A stretch of DNA of 12,765 nucleotides. It comes from 2-01-FULL-44-17 sp036517175 (GTDB lineage Bacteria; Patescibacteriota; Minisyncoccia; 2-02-FULL-40-12; IGHO2-01-FULL-4-A). The stretch lies in NCBI GenBank assembly GCA_036517175.1, contig DATDXQ010000014.1, forward strand, positions 1-12,765. Direction: 5' to 3'. Below the pieces are notes generated by a model that saw nothing but the letters and a program-made list of their open reading frames with translations, was not told where the DNA came from and did not search any database. Of the stretch, positions 1 through 7,416 are shown in pieces; the stretch's first letter is position 1; every line of letters begins with the position of its first letter. The translations under genes were made by a program, and so were the position numbers.

Positions 1-1
1 T

Positions 2-1612
2 ACTTATCCGACTGCTGGTGAAACTGGCAATGGTGCTAGCATTCAAATAACTAGCTATACCGATGGAGATGCTAAGTGGTACTTTGATGATGTTGCCGTA
101 ACTCCTGGTCAGCAATACATATTTAGCGACTCTTATAAATCAAACACAGACTCCAATATTACAGTTCGTTTTTTGCTTACAAGTGGGGCTTATTCTTATG
201 TCGGTTTAGATAATTTGTCTGCCGCACCAACCTGGCAGAGTTATTCCAAAACATTCACAGCTCCTGCCAACGCCATTTCATTCACAGCCTTCCACCTCCT
301 TAACAAAGTTGGTGTTTTGAGTATTGATAATGCCTCTTTAACTTCTGGCATAACACCAACTCCGACGCCGACACCCAATGTGACACCCACACCTTCGTCT
401 ACCACAACACCTACACCAAGTTCCACACCTATGCCGACTGGTACGCCAATCCCGACGGACAACCTTATAATTAACCCTTCTCTTGAAGTAAGTTCCAATG
501 GCATTACACCAGATAACTGGCACTTCAATAATTGGGGTACAAATAATGCTCAGCCCGTATATCCTGCCGCAGGTTCTGAAAACGACCAAGGCGTTGGTTT
601 TGATTTAAGTAGGGGCGCAGAGGTTGTTGTCACTAGTTATAATAGCGGTGACGCCAAGTGGTACTTTGATGATGTTGCTGTGACTCCCGGCCAGCAGTAC
701 CAATTCTCTGATTATTATAAGAGTACTGTCCAGAGTCTTGTTGTTGCCAGGTATACTTCCAACACGGGGGCAGTTACTTACACACAAATTGGAACCTTAG
801 AGCCAAACTCTAATTGGCAGAAGTTCAGCACAACAATAATACCCCCAGCCGGAGTAATATCTGCTACGGTTTTTCACTTGATTTCCTCTATCGGAACTCT
901 TGATGTTGATGATTATTCTATGATTATTTTACCAAACGGTCCTGGGCCAGATTCTTTTGATCAAGGTTATGTATCTTTGACGTTTGATGATGGTTGGACA
1001 TCGCATTATGATAATGTTTTGCCTATATTGAATGCCGCTGGTTTAAGGGGAGGGTTCTACATAGTAACCAACGAGATGCTGAATTCTTCACCTGTTTATA
1101 TGAATACTGGCCAAGTACTGGCTCTTCAGTCTGCGGGTCATGAAGTTAGTTCTCATACACAAACACACCCATTTTTAACTCATATTTCACAGCAGGCGAT
1201 GACAAGTGAAATTGTTGGTTCCCGTGACGATTTGCTTGTCGTTGGTGTAGCACCGGTTAATGTATTCGTCTATCCTTATGGAGATTTTAATTCGAGTGTG
1301 GTTCAAGTTGTTCAAGATGCGAACTTTATTGGTGCAAGAAGCACACAGTTTGGATTCAACACGAAATCAACATATAAGTACTCGTTGAAGACTCAAAGTG
1401 TGGAAGCCATAACAACACTAGAGCAGGTTAAACTCTGGATAGATATTGCCAAGGAGAATAAGGTTTGGTTAACGCTGATGTTCCATCAGGTTGACCATGG
1501 CGGTGCGGCTTACAGTACGACACCAGAGATACTCCAGGGTATAGTGGATTATCTTAATCAGCAGAGTGTTTCAGTTATAACTTTGCGACAAGGCTTGAAC
1601 ATGATGCCGTAA
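2..1612 (+). CDS. Modular exported polysaccharide deacetylase (NodB domain), 5'-truncated by window edge
   Basis: The frame is open from base 2, so only the last 536 residues are visible; the true start and any signal peptide lie upstream. Order from base 2: end of a CBM-like module (about residues 1-116, with TSYTDGDAKWYFDDVAVTPG), a Thr-Pro linker (118-152), a second complete module starting DNLIINPSLE (153-about 310), then a polysaccharide deacetylase domain (about 322-536). NodB motifs are present: TFDDG (327-331, base and metal Asp), SHTQTHP (metal His 385 and 389), YPYG (about 424-427) and LMFHQ (His 495). The family removes N- or O-acetyl groups from chitin-like, peptidoglycan or exopolysaccharide chains outside the cell using a divalent metal. 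The substrate here is unknown. The module repeat is shared with the convergent GH26-like gene, suggesting that both act on or bind the same surface glycan. Confidence 0.88.
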   Translation, partial: TYPTAGETGNGASIQITSYTDGDAKWYFDDVAVTPGQQYIFSDSYKSNTDSNITVRFLLTSGAYSYVGLDNLSAAPTWQSYSKTFTAPANAISFTAFHLLNKVGVLSIDNASLTSGITPTPTPTPNVTPTPSSTTTPTPSSTPMPTGTPIPTDNLIINPSLEVSSNGITPDNWHFNNWGTNNAQPVYPAAGSENDQGVGFDLSRGAEVVVTSYNSGDAKWYFDDVAVTPGQQYQFSDYYKSTVQSLVVARYTSNTGAVTYTQIGTLEPNSNWQKFSTTIIPPAGVISATVFHLISSIGTLDVDDYSMIILPNGPGPDSFDQGYVSLTFDDGWTSHYDNVLPILNAAGLRGGFYIVTNEMLNSSPVYMNTGQVLALQSAGHEVSSHTQTHPFLTHISQQAMTSEIVGSRDDLLVVGVAPVNVFVYPYGDFNSSVVQVVQDANFIGARSTQFGFNTKSTYKYSLKTQSVEAITTLEQVKLWIDIAKENKVWLTLMFHQVDHGGAAYSTTPEILQGIVDYLNQQSVSVITLRQGLNMMP

Positions 1613-1637
1613 CAAGTGCTACTTATTATCTAAAACA

Positions 1638-1666
1638 AGACCCGCTTAACCGCGGGTTTTATTTTA
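1638..1666 (+). terminator. Intrinsic terminator between convergent genes
   Basis: Six-bp perfect stem ACCCGC (1640-1645) / GCGGGT (1652-1657) with loop TTAACC, extendable by two further pairs, followed by TTATTTTA. It lies 27 bp after the stop of the deacetylase. The other strand has only a modest T-run, so termination of the convergent GH26-like gene from the opposite side is possible but weaker. Confidence 0.8.
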
Positions 1667-1683
1667 GACTAGAATTAATCACA

Positions 1684-3918
1684 CTATGGCAGGGCCGCCT
1701 TGAATGCATTGAGTGAGTTGTTGTCAGACCATATAAGCCAGTTTTGTTCTTTATTCTCATTGAACCAGACCCATCCTGCTATCTCGGGATGTTTGGGTAT
1801 CTGAACTGTCAACGCATCTGTTATCCAAGCGGCTTTTTGGCTTCCGGCGGCCGAGGCGAAAGATGTTATATAAACAGGTTTTTGGTAGGTTGCTACCTTT
1901 TGCAAGGGTGAGTCAAATATTGAGCTGAATGATTCCCACGGATTGTTGAAATTAAATCCGTCAATTCCGACGTAATCTACGTACTGGCTTCCGGGGTAGT
2001 AGAGTTCAATTGCGTTATCTGCAACGCTGGGTACCGAATCATTATTTATGACCCAAGCGAACTTAACATTGGTAGCATTTGCTGAGGCGAATATGCCGTG
2101 CATTCTCTTCCATGCTGATATTAATTTGGCGGGCGTGTTATTGCTGCCATAACCCCAAGGATCCCAGTTGCCATTCATTTCATGGAACGGAGCAAGCATC
2201 ACCGGTTTGCCGTAAGTTTTTGCACTTGTCGCAAACTGTGTCATATAAGAATCCCACTGGCCAGATATAATAGCATCAAGGGTGGTTCCATAGGGTTCCC
2301 AATATAGAAGTAGAGTTTTGTTCCCTATATTTTGAGTTGGGAAAGAAGAATCGAATCCCCTGAATATTGCATATATGTTAACAGGCTTGCCGATTGTTTG
2401 TTCAAATGTAGTTAACGAATCAGCGCCAGTATATGCACCCCAAAGAATGGCGCTATTTGGAGGTGTGGTAGTTGGTGTAGCGGTGGGCGTTAGAGTTGCC
2501 GTAGTAGTTGGCGTCGGAGTCGGGGTCGGAGTGGGTGTTGGGGTAGTTTTAATAACCAAACTAGCATCGTCGATAGTTAGAGAGCCGTTTTTAGCAAGAA
2601 GATGGAATACTGTTACTGAGGCGGTTCCAGTTGGAGGTATGAAAGTTGCTGTTGCTGTTTGCCAAGTTGAGGCAATAGGTACTGCACCAAGATTGGCGTA
2701 GGTTATAGATTTATCTGACTTGGTGTAGCGCGCTGTCAGCTGTGTTGTCGCTGTGGCAATGTATTTGTCCTGGAAAGTATATTCCTTGCCAGCTGTCACA
2801 GCAACATCAGCAAAGTACCATTTGGCGTCACCATTTATATAGGAAGAAATCGTAAAAGATGCAGCCTTTAAGCTGTTTATTGTGCCAGTAACTGGGTAGG
2901 TAAAGGAGGATGTGTTTTGACCCCAGAATCCCTTAAACCATTGGTCTGGTATCTTGTTACTATCTTGGTCGTTTTCAAGCGAAGGGTTTGAAATCAAATT
3001 TGAAATGCTTGGTAATGGTGTTGGTGTAGGAGTTGTTGTTGTCGTGGGTGTCGGGGTCGTGCTTGGTGTGGGTGTAAGAGTCGAAATTGGCGTTGGAGTC
3101 GGAGTTTTGGAAGGTGTTGGTGTAGTGGTTGGTGTTGGAGTGGCCGTAGGTGTTGGCGTTGGAGTTTTACTTGGCGTCGGTGTAGATGTTGAAATTGGTG
3201 TTGGGGTTGGAGTTTTGACGGGTGTAGGAGTGGGTGTGCTAATTGAAATAATTTCGGAGAGATCGGCGGCGTCTATTGTAAGATAACCTGGTTTTTCGAT
3301 CAGATGGAAGATAGAGGTTTTGATAATTCCCGCAGGGGTGGTGAACTCTATTGAAACTGGCTGCCAGCCGGATGCCGATGGAAGAGTTAGTAAATCAACG
3401 TACATATAGGCCCCATTTGTTTTTGTATATTGGGCAACTAATTTGCTCGCAATGTTAGATATGTATTTGTCCTTGTAAGTGTATTTTGTGATGGCTTTGG
3501 TTGGAACATCAACAAATGCCCATTTGGCGTCACCGCTAATATGAGAAGTAAGAGTCACTTTGGCGGCGCTAGAACCGTCTATGCCCGGAACCGGATATTC
3601 AAATTGAGCCTTGTTTTTGCCCCACCTGTCTTGTGTCCAGGAGTCTGGAATCTTGTTTCCATCGGTATCTTGTTCTAGAGATGGATTATTAATAAGATTG
3701 GGGATCGGTGTAGGTGTTGGAGTGGGTACGGGAGTAAGTGTCGTAATAGTAGATTGATCTTCAGACGTTATCTCAAAGTCTGAAGTTAAGAGAGCCCCTA
3801 TATCCTTTATTATAGAGAGATTAGGTTTATCGTCTGTTCTTACAATAAAAAATAAAAGAGCCAGAATGATCACCGGCCCGATTAAGAAGAAGATTAGTTT
3901 TTTGCTCAAATTTTTCAT
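1684..3918 (-). CDS. Membrane-anchored GH26-like protein with two CBM-like modules and Thr-Pro linkers
   Basis: The ATG at 3918-3916 is preferred; a GTG two codons upstream (3924) would give 746 residues, and the numbering here uses that form. Residues 9-28 are a hydrophobic signal/anchor. Next come a short linker, CBM-like module A (about 76-225), a long Thr-Pro linker (229-306), module B (309-458), another Thr-Pro linker (461-490) and a C-terminal GH26-like domain (493-746). The domain has WGAYTG, YWEPYG (541-546), HEMNGNWDPWG (581-591, Glu582 as acid/base) and VGIDGFN. GH26 enzymes are retaining beta-mannanases, xylanases or glucanases. The expected nucleophile Glu after KPVYIT is Ser688 (codon TCT), so normal retaining catalysis is doubtful. 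A binding role or a changed mechanism is possible. The protein is probably displayed on the cell surface. Confidence 0.85.
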   Translation of the reverse strand: MKNLSKKLIFFLIGPVIILALLFFIVRTDDKPNLSIIKDIGALLTSDFEITSEDQSTITTLTPVPTPTPTPIPNLINNPSLEQDTDGNKIPDSWTQDRWGKNKAQFEYPVPGIDGSSAAKVTLTSHISGDAKWAFVDVPTKAITKYTYKDKYISNIASKLVAQYTKTNGAYMYVDLLTLPSASGWQPVSIEFTTPAGIIKTSIFHLIEKPGYLTIDAADLSEIISISTPTPTPVKTPTPTPISTSTPTPSKTPTPTPTATPTPTTTPTPSKTPTPTPISTLTPTPSTTPTPTTTTTPTPTPLPSISNLISNPSLENDQDSNKIPDQWFKGFWGQNTSSFTYPVTGTINSLKAASFTISSYINGDAKWYFADVAVTAGKEYTFQDKYIATATTQLTARYTKSDKSITYANLGAVPIASTWQTATATFIPPTGTASVTVFHLLAKNGSLTIDDASLVIKTTPTPTPTPTPTPTTTATLTPTATPTTTPPNSAILWGAYTGADSLTTFEQTIGKPVNIYAIFRGFDSSFPTQNIGNKTLLLYWEPYGTTLDAIISGQWDSYMTQFATSAKTYGKPVMLAPFHEMNGNWDPWGYGSNNTPAKLISAWKRMHGIFASANATNVKFAWVINNDSVPSVADNAIELYYPGSQYVDYVGIDGFNFNNPWESFSSIFDSPLQKVATYQKPVYITSFASAAGSQKAAWITDALTVQIPKHPEIAGWVWFNENKEQNWLIWSDNNSLNAFKAALP
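2461..2560 (-). repeat. Thr-Pro linker coding repeat (short)
   Basis: Low-complexity (TP)n coding stretch joining module B to the GH26-like domain. Codons are varied (ACT/ACA/ACC/ACG with CCA/CCC/CCG/CCT), so the DNA repeat is degenerate although the protein repeat is near perfect. Its reverse reading gives meaningless Gly-Val ORFs. Confidence 0.85.
3014..3240 (-). repeat. Thr-Pro linker coding repeat (long)
   Basis: About 75 codons of TPTP, TPTPSKTPTP and TPTPISTSTP blocks joining modules A and B. Such linkers are extended, protease-resistant spacers that are often O-glycosylated. There are block-level near repeats of about 20-25 residues (SKTPTPTP appears twice, TPTPIST/TPTPISTL appears twice), indicating expansion by internal duplication. 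Confidence 0.85.
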
Positions 3919-3928
3919 TATCACTTCT

Positions 3929-3958
3929 ATAATAACACAGAAACGTGCTAAAAATCAA
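3929..3958 (-). promoter_or_regulatory. Promoter of the GH26-like gene (extended -10)
   Basis: Read on the minus strand: TTGATT (3958-3953), 18-bp spacer, then TGT-TATTAT with the -10 at 3934-3929. Only 10 nt separate the -10 from the ATG, so the transcript would start within a few bases of the start codon. The same TGTTATTAT-10 nt-ATG arrangement precedes rpsB. Confidence 0.5.
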
Positions 3959-3975
3959 TAGTAAGACACACTATA

Positions 3976-5163
3976 TTAGTTGTTAATTTTGAAGTCTTGT
4001 TTTAGATTTTCAAACGTTGAATTATCAATGCTGGCTCTAATTTTAGACATAAAATCAATATAAAATCTTAAGTTGTGTTCAGTAATAAGACGTATGCCTA
4101 ATATTTCTCTGGATTTAAATAAGTGGTGGATATAGGAGAGGGAGTGGTTTTGGCAGCCATAGCAGGAGCACTTGGCATCAAGCGGGTCAAAGTTTTCTTT
4201 GTTTTCGGATGCTAGGATGTTCATTGTGGTATAACCACCAACAATGTCAACATAGGCTCTGCCATGTCTGGCCTCTCGAGTTGGGATAACACAGTCAAAA
4301 GTGTCACAGCCATGAGCTACTGCTTGAATAATATTTTCAGGCGTGCCAACTCCGAGAAGGTGTCGGAACTTATTTTCTTCCAGGTGAGGTATCGAAGCGT
4401 CAACAGCTTCTATCATCTTTTCTTGGGTTTCACCGCCGACTGCAACACCGCCTATGCAGTAGGCCTCAAAATTGATGGCTCGTATTTCTTGAGCTGATTT
4501 TTGACGAAGATCTTCGAAGTTGGCTCCCTGAACTATCCCAAGCTGGATCTGTCCAGGATTTAGAAGCGAGTTTGTTGATTTTAATTTTTTGAATTCTTCC
4601 CTTGCTCTTGTTGCCCAACGAGTTGTGCGTTCTACGGTTTGAGATACCTTTTCGTAATTGTCTAAGTCGCCGGTGAATTCATCGAGTACAACCGATATGT
4701 CGCTACCCAAATTATTCTGTATATGAACAGATTTTTCAGGTGTTAACTCCATACTGTTGCCACTTGCGCCCGATTGGAAGAACACCCCCTCCTCTTTGAT
4801 TTTTACGTTGAATGGTACGGGTGCATCATTTTCAAAGTCAGTTTTTTTGGATAATTTTTCTCCAAGTGAGAAAATCTGAAAACCGCCACTATCCGTAAAT
4901 ATTGGTTTGTCCCAATGCATGAATTTATGTAGGCCACCTGACCGTGCTATTAATTCATCGCCTGGCTGGATCCACAAGTGGTAGGTGTTCGCAAGAATTA
5001 TCTCTGCTCCCCAGTCCTTAAGTTCATCGTTTCGGATTGATTTAACAGTGGCTTTTGTGCCGATAGGTAAAAACGCTGGTGTTTGTATGTGGCCGTGTGG
5101 CGTATCTATTATACCTGTCCTTGCTTTGGATGTTGGGTCTTTTGTAAGAATCCTAAAATTCAT
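3976..5163 (-). CDS. tgt: tRNA-guanine transglycosylase
   Basis: 395 residues, usual length for bacterial Tgt. The enzyme swaps guanine-34 of GUN-anticodon tRNAs (Tyr, His, Asn, Asp) for preQ1, the key step in queuosine formation. Visible signatures: TYHLWIQPG (60-68), the active-site loop DSGGFQIFSL with Asp91, IVQGANFEDLR (210-220), IGGVAVGE-like (237-244), FDCVIPTREARHGRAY (289-304) with nucleophile Asp290, and the zinc site CSCYGC (Cys332, 334, 337) with His363. No queuosine biosynthesis genes are visible, so the base may be salvaged or made elsewhere. tRNA-Tyr(GUA), a substrate, lies in the same window. There is no Shine-Dalgarno before the ATG. The gene is divergent from rplY, and a 16-bp palindrome lies in its upstream region. 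Confidence 0.97.
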   Translation of the reverse strand: MNFRILTKDPTSKARTGIIDTPHGHIQTPAFLPIGTKATVKSIRNDELKDWGAEIILANTYHLWIQPGDELIARSGGLHKFMHWDKPIFTDSGGFQIFSLGEKLSKKTDFENDAPVPFNVKIKEEGVFFQSGASGNSMELTPEKSVHIQNNLGSDISVVLDEFTGDLDNYEKVSQTVERTTRWATRAREEFKKLKSTNSLLNPGQIQLGIVQGANFEDLRQKSAQEIRAINFEAYCIGGVAVGGETQEKMIEAVDASIPHLEENKFRHLLGVGTPENIIQAVAHGCDTFDCVIPTREARHGRAYVDIVGGYTTMNILASENKENFDPLDAKCSCYGCQNHSLSYIHHLFKSREILGIRLITEHNLRFYIDFMSKIRASIDNSTFENLKQDFKINN

Positions 5164-5187
5164 TGGTTAATCATAAATACACAAAGG

Positions 5188-5193
5188 ATAATA
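5188..5193 (-). promoter_or_regulatory. Possible -10 element of tgt
   Basis: TATTAT on the minus strand, 24 nt before the tgt ATG and directly next to the 5199-5214 palindrome. There is no convincing -35, so it may depend on an activator or simply be weak. Confidence 0.3.
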
Positions 5194-5198
5194 GGCAA

Positions 5199-5214
5199 GG
5201 GATAGGCCTATCCC
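5199..5214. promoter_or_regulatory. 16-bp perfect palindrome, candidate operator between tgt and rplY
   Basis: GGGATAGGCCTATCCC is self-complementary over all 16 bases with no loop. That suits a dimeric DNA-binding protein better than an RNA hairpin. It is immediately upstream of the candidate tgt -10 and 12 bp before the candidate rplY -35, so one bound protein could affect both divergent genes. The binding factor is unknown. Confidence 0.4.
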
Positions 5215-5225
5215 ATAAGTAATAC

Positions 5226-5254
5226 TTGAAATTATTAATCCTCCGTGTTAAGCT
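5226..5254 (+). promoter_or_regulatory. Weak candidate promoter of rplY
   Basis: TTGAAA (5226-5231), 17-bp spacer, TGT-TAAGCT (-10 at 5249-5254, poor match but with extended TG). The ATG is 12 nt beyond the -10. A second AT-rich box, TAATAT, abuts the ATG and may just be start-region composition. Confidence 0.3.
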
Positions 5255-5266
5255 TTCTGCTAATAT

Positions 5267-5956
5267 ATGGATAAGGTTTTCATACAAGCTGAGCCTAGAG
5301 ATGTCCTGGGCAGGAAGGTTAAGTCCTTGAGAGGGGCTGGTTTGATTCCGGCTGTTGTTTATGGACATGGTTTTGGGTCTGTTTCAATACAGGTTCCAGC
5401 TAAGGATTTTGAGAGAGTGTACACAGAGGCCGGAGAATCCACAATTGTTTACGTTAAAATAGGCGACACAGATCACCCGACCATTATCCATGACGTTATG
5501 CGGGATCCGATAAGTGATATCATTCTTCACGCTGATTTCTACAAGGTAAGATTGGACGAGAAGATTGATGCCGATATCGAGCTGAACTTTATTGGTGAAC
5601 CCCCAGTTGTCAAAAATATGGGTGGTATTCTTATCAAAAATATTTCAGAAATTAAAGTGGAAGGATTTCCACAAGATCTGCCGCATTCTATTGATGTTGA
5701 CCTTACTTCACTTAATAATTTTGGAAACCACATATTAGTAAAAGACTTGCCGATTTCCAAAAAACTGACCGTTAAAACTGATCTGGAATCTATTGTAGTT
5801 TTGGTACAGGAGCCAATATCAGAGGACGAACTCAAGGCTCAACTCGAAACACCAACAACTGGTGTGGAGGATGTTGAGGTAATTAAAAAGGAGAAGCCTG
5901 AGGAAGAAGCCGCAGAAGGTGAAGAACCTGCAAGTGAACCGACTCCCGAGAAATAA
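5267..5956 (+). CDS. rplY: 50S ribosomal protein L25/general stress protein Ctc
   Basis: 229 residues, the long TL5/CTC form of bL25, which binds 5S rRNA in the large subunit. The N-terminal 5S-binding domain (about 1-92) has RDVLGRKVKSLRGAGLIPAVVYG and HDVMRDPISDIILHADFY. The C-terminal beta domain (about 95-182) has HSIDVDLTSLNNFGNHILVKDLPI. Residues 183-229 form a charged Glu/Pro-rich tail. An in-frame TAA lies two codons upstream of the ATG, so no earlier start is possible. No Shine-Dalgarno is visible. It is a single gene divergent from tgt, and its terminator is shared with the convergent rpmE-prfA operon. Confidence 0.95.
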   Translation: MDKVFIQAEPRDVLGRKVKSLRGAGLIPAVVYGHGFGSVSIQVPAKDFERVYTEAGESTIVYVKIGDTDHPTIIHDVMRDPISDIILHADFYKVRLDEKIDADIELNFIGEPPVVKNMGGILIKNISEIKVEGFPQDLPHSIDVDLTSLNNFGNHILVKDLPISKKLTVKTDLESIVVLVQEPISEDELKAQLETPTTGVEDVEVIKKEKPEEEAAEGEEPASEPTPEK

Positions 5957-5986
5957 AAAGTCCCGCAACAGCGGGAATTTTTATTT
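5951..5986. terminator. Bidirectional intrinsic terminator
   Basis: Perfect stem TCCCGC (5961-5966), loop AACA, GCGGGA (5971-5976), with a T-rich run after it (ATTTTTATTT) and an A-rich run before it (AAATAAAAAG). It can end rplY on + and the prfA operon on -. The downstream gene's stop codon (5985-5987) is just at its edge. Confidence 0.85.
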
Positions 5987-6518
5987 AGAAACTAACATTT
6001 TTGGCAGCATCATTCCAGTATTGAATCTGGGTAGGGGAGAGAGACTTGGATTTAAGGATGGTGGACTTAATGAGTTCGGCAGGCAGTCCAATTGTTGAGT
6101 CTTTTTCGAATTTGTAATCTGGTATCTCCTTGCTTAACAGCGTTTCTATAAAAACCATCTGAGCCTTGGAAAGTTCAGGGTCTGGCCAGGAAGATAGGAA
6201 GTTGGCGAGAATACGTCTGGATACTTTTATTTTTCCATCACCCTGCTTAACTGTATCTGATATGTTTAGTTGATCAATGTACTGACTGCGTTGCTGGTCG
6301 GCCATTTTTTTGAATTGAGGCCAGACCGCAATTATTATTATGATTGCGGCCACGAAGACATAGCGCGTGTTGCGGCATAGACTGCAGTCTGCTGCGAGGA
6401 TATATTTTCTTATCCATTGCTTGGTCTTGTCTCCCCAGCCTGGTCCAAACTCAAAAACAGGGCCGTTAGTTAAGATGTTTGATTCTTCTGGGCCTTTTTT
6501 ATTGTTGAGATTTTTCAT
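5985..6518 (-). CDS. Single-pass membrane protein of unknown function, prfA operon
   Basis: 177 residues. An N-terminal cytoplasmic stretch includes Cys45-x-x-Cys48. A transmembrane helix follows at about 53-68 (VFVAAIIIIIAVWP), then a mostly helical C-terminal region. The part from TVKQGDGKIKVSRRILANFL (89-108) through LSPTQIQYWNDAA (160-172) resembles, from memory, a domain I associate with CPR proteins of the form 'GDG..hLARRAL..YL'. No function is established. The ATG lies 20 bp inside the end of prfA, so the two are translationally coupled in the order rpmE-prfA-this gene. Many bacteria have the release-factor methyltransferase prmC at this place; this protein has no methyltransferase motif. 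Confidence 0.8.
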   Translation of the reverse strand: MKNLNNKKGPEESNILTNGPVFEFGPGWGDKTKQWIRKYILAADCSLCRNTRYVFVAAIIIIIAVWPQFKKMADQQRSQYIDQLNISDTVKQGDGKIKVSRRILANFLSSWPDPELSKAQMVFIETLLSKEIPDYKFEKDSTIGLPAELIKSTILKSKSLSPTQIQYWNDAAKNVSF

Positions 6519-7398
6519 TGCTTAGAGCTTCGAATATAGGTTCCATGTTTCCATCTAATATCTTACTAATATTACTCCAGCTTTTTTTGATGCGATGATC
6601 GGTTATCCTGTCTTGGGGAAAGTTGTAAGTGCGGATTTTTTCGGAGCGTTCCCCTGATCCTATTTGTTTGCGACGTTCCTCTGTAATCGCTCCAGTTTCT
6701 TCCTGCTGTTTAATTTCAAAAAGTTTGGCTCGAAGTATTTCCATGGCACTTTCCTTGTTGCGTACCTGTGATCGTTCTTTTTGTGAGCTTACCATTATTC
6801 CCGAAGGTTTGTGTACCAATCTTACTGCGGTGGATACTTTGTTTACATTTTGGCCACCAGGACCTCCTGAGCGATAAAATGATATATCAATGTCCTCCGG
6901 TCTTATTTCAACGTCAGTTTCTTTGACCTTGGGTAGTACTGCAACTGTGGCCGTAGATGTGTGAACCCTGCCACTTTTTTCAGTTTCAGGTATGCGTTGT
7001 ACTCTGTGAACTCCCGACTCATATTTCATTTTATCATATACTCCACTGCCACCAATATCAAAGACTATGTTCTTGTAGCCTCCCAATGTTGTTTGGTTAA
7101 AATCGAGGACGTCCAAATGCCAACCCTGAGTCACGGCATATTTTTTGTACATTTCAAAAAGTCTGGTTGCGAAAAGTGCTGCTTCCTCACCGCCGGTTCC
7201 ACCCCTGATTTCAACTATGGCTTCTGATCTGCCTGATCGTCCTTGCATGGAGAGAGTCTCTCCATTAAGTGTTCTTTCTATTTCAGCGTAGCGTTTGGAA
7301 GCCTCAGCGACTCTTTTGTAGTCTAAAACAAACTCAGGATCGCTGAGTTGTTTTTGTATAGTTTCAAGTTCTTTTGTGAGGTCTTCCGAAGTTGCCAT
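6499..7398 (-). CDS. prfA: Peptide chain release factor 1 with shortened N-terminal domain
   Basis: Terminates translation at UAA and UAG. The codon-reading tripeptide is Pro137-Glu-Thr139 in HRVQRIPETEKSGRVHT, the RF1-type PxT rather than RF2-type SPF. The catalytic GGQ is at 181-183 in SGGPGGQNVNKVST. The TYNFPQDRITDHRI motif is at 257-270. Length is 299 against about 360 usual. The conserved EIRGGTGGEEAALF begins near residue 63 instead of about 110, so roughly 45-60 residues of helical domain 1 are absent. The codon directly before the ATG is TAA in frame, so this is not a misplaced start. The gene follows rpmE by 18 nt. Confidence 0.96.
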   Translation of the reverse strand: MATSEDLTKELETIQKQLSDPEFVLDYKRVAEASKRYAEIERTLNGETLSMQGRSGRSEAIVEIRGGTGGEEAALFATRLFEMYKKYAVTQGWHLDVLDFNQTTLGGYKNIVFDIGGSGVYDKMKYESGVHRVQRIPETEKSGRVHTSTATVAVLPKVKETDVEIRPEDIDISFYRSGGPGGQNVNKVSTAVRLVHKPSGIMVSSQKERSQVRNKESAMEILRAKLFEIKQQEETGAITEERRKQIGSGERSEKIRTYNFPQDRITDHRIKKSWSNISKILDGNMEPIFEALSNEKSQQ

Positions 7399-7416
7399 TT
7401 AGGATTTGTCCCCCAG

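Noticed and set aside
3014..3240. Phase-variable simple repeat tract
   Set aside because: The TP coding repeat uses mixed codons, so there is no long uniform DNA unit, and changes by whole six-base units would keep the frame. Length variation is possible but on/off switching is unlikely.
2954..3286. 110-residue Gly-Val repeat ORF on + strand
   Set aside because: Antisense shadow of the Thr-Pro linker of the GH26-like gene; likewise the one at 2375-2701 and the minus-strand one at 241-528.
5171..5368. 65-residue minus-strand ORF overlapping the rplY start
   Set aside because: It covers the divergent promoter region and the antisense of the L25 N-terminus, with no family resemblance.
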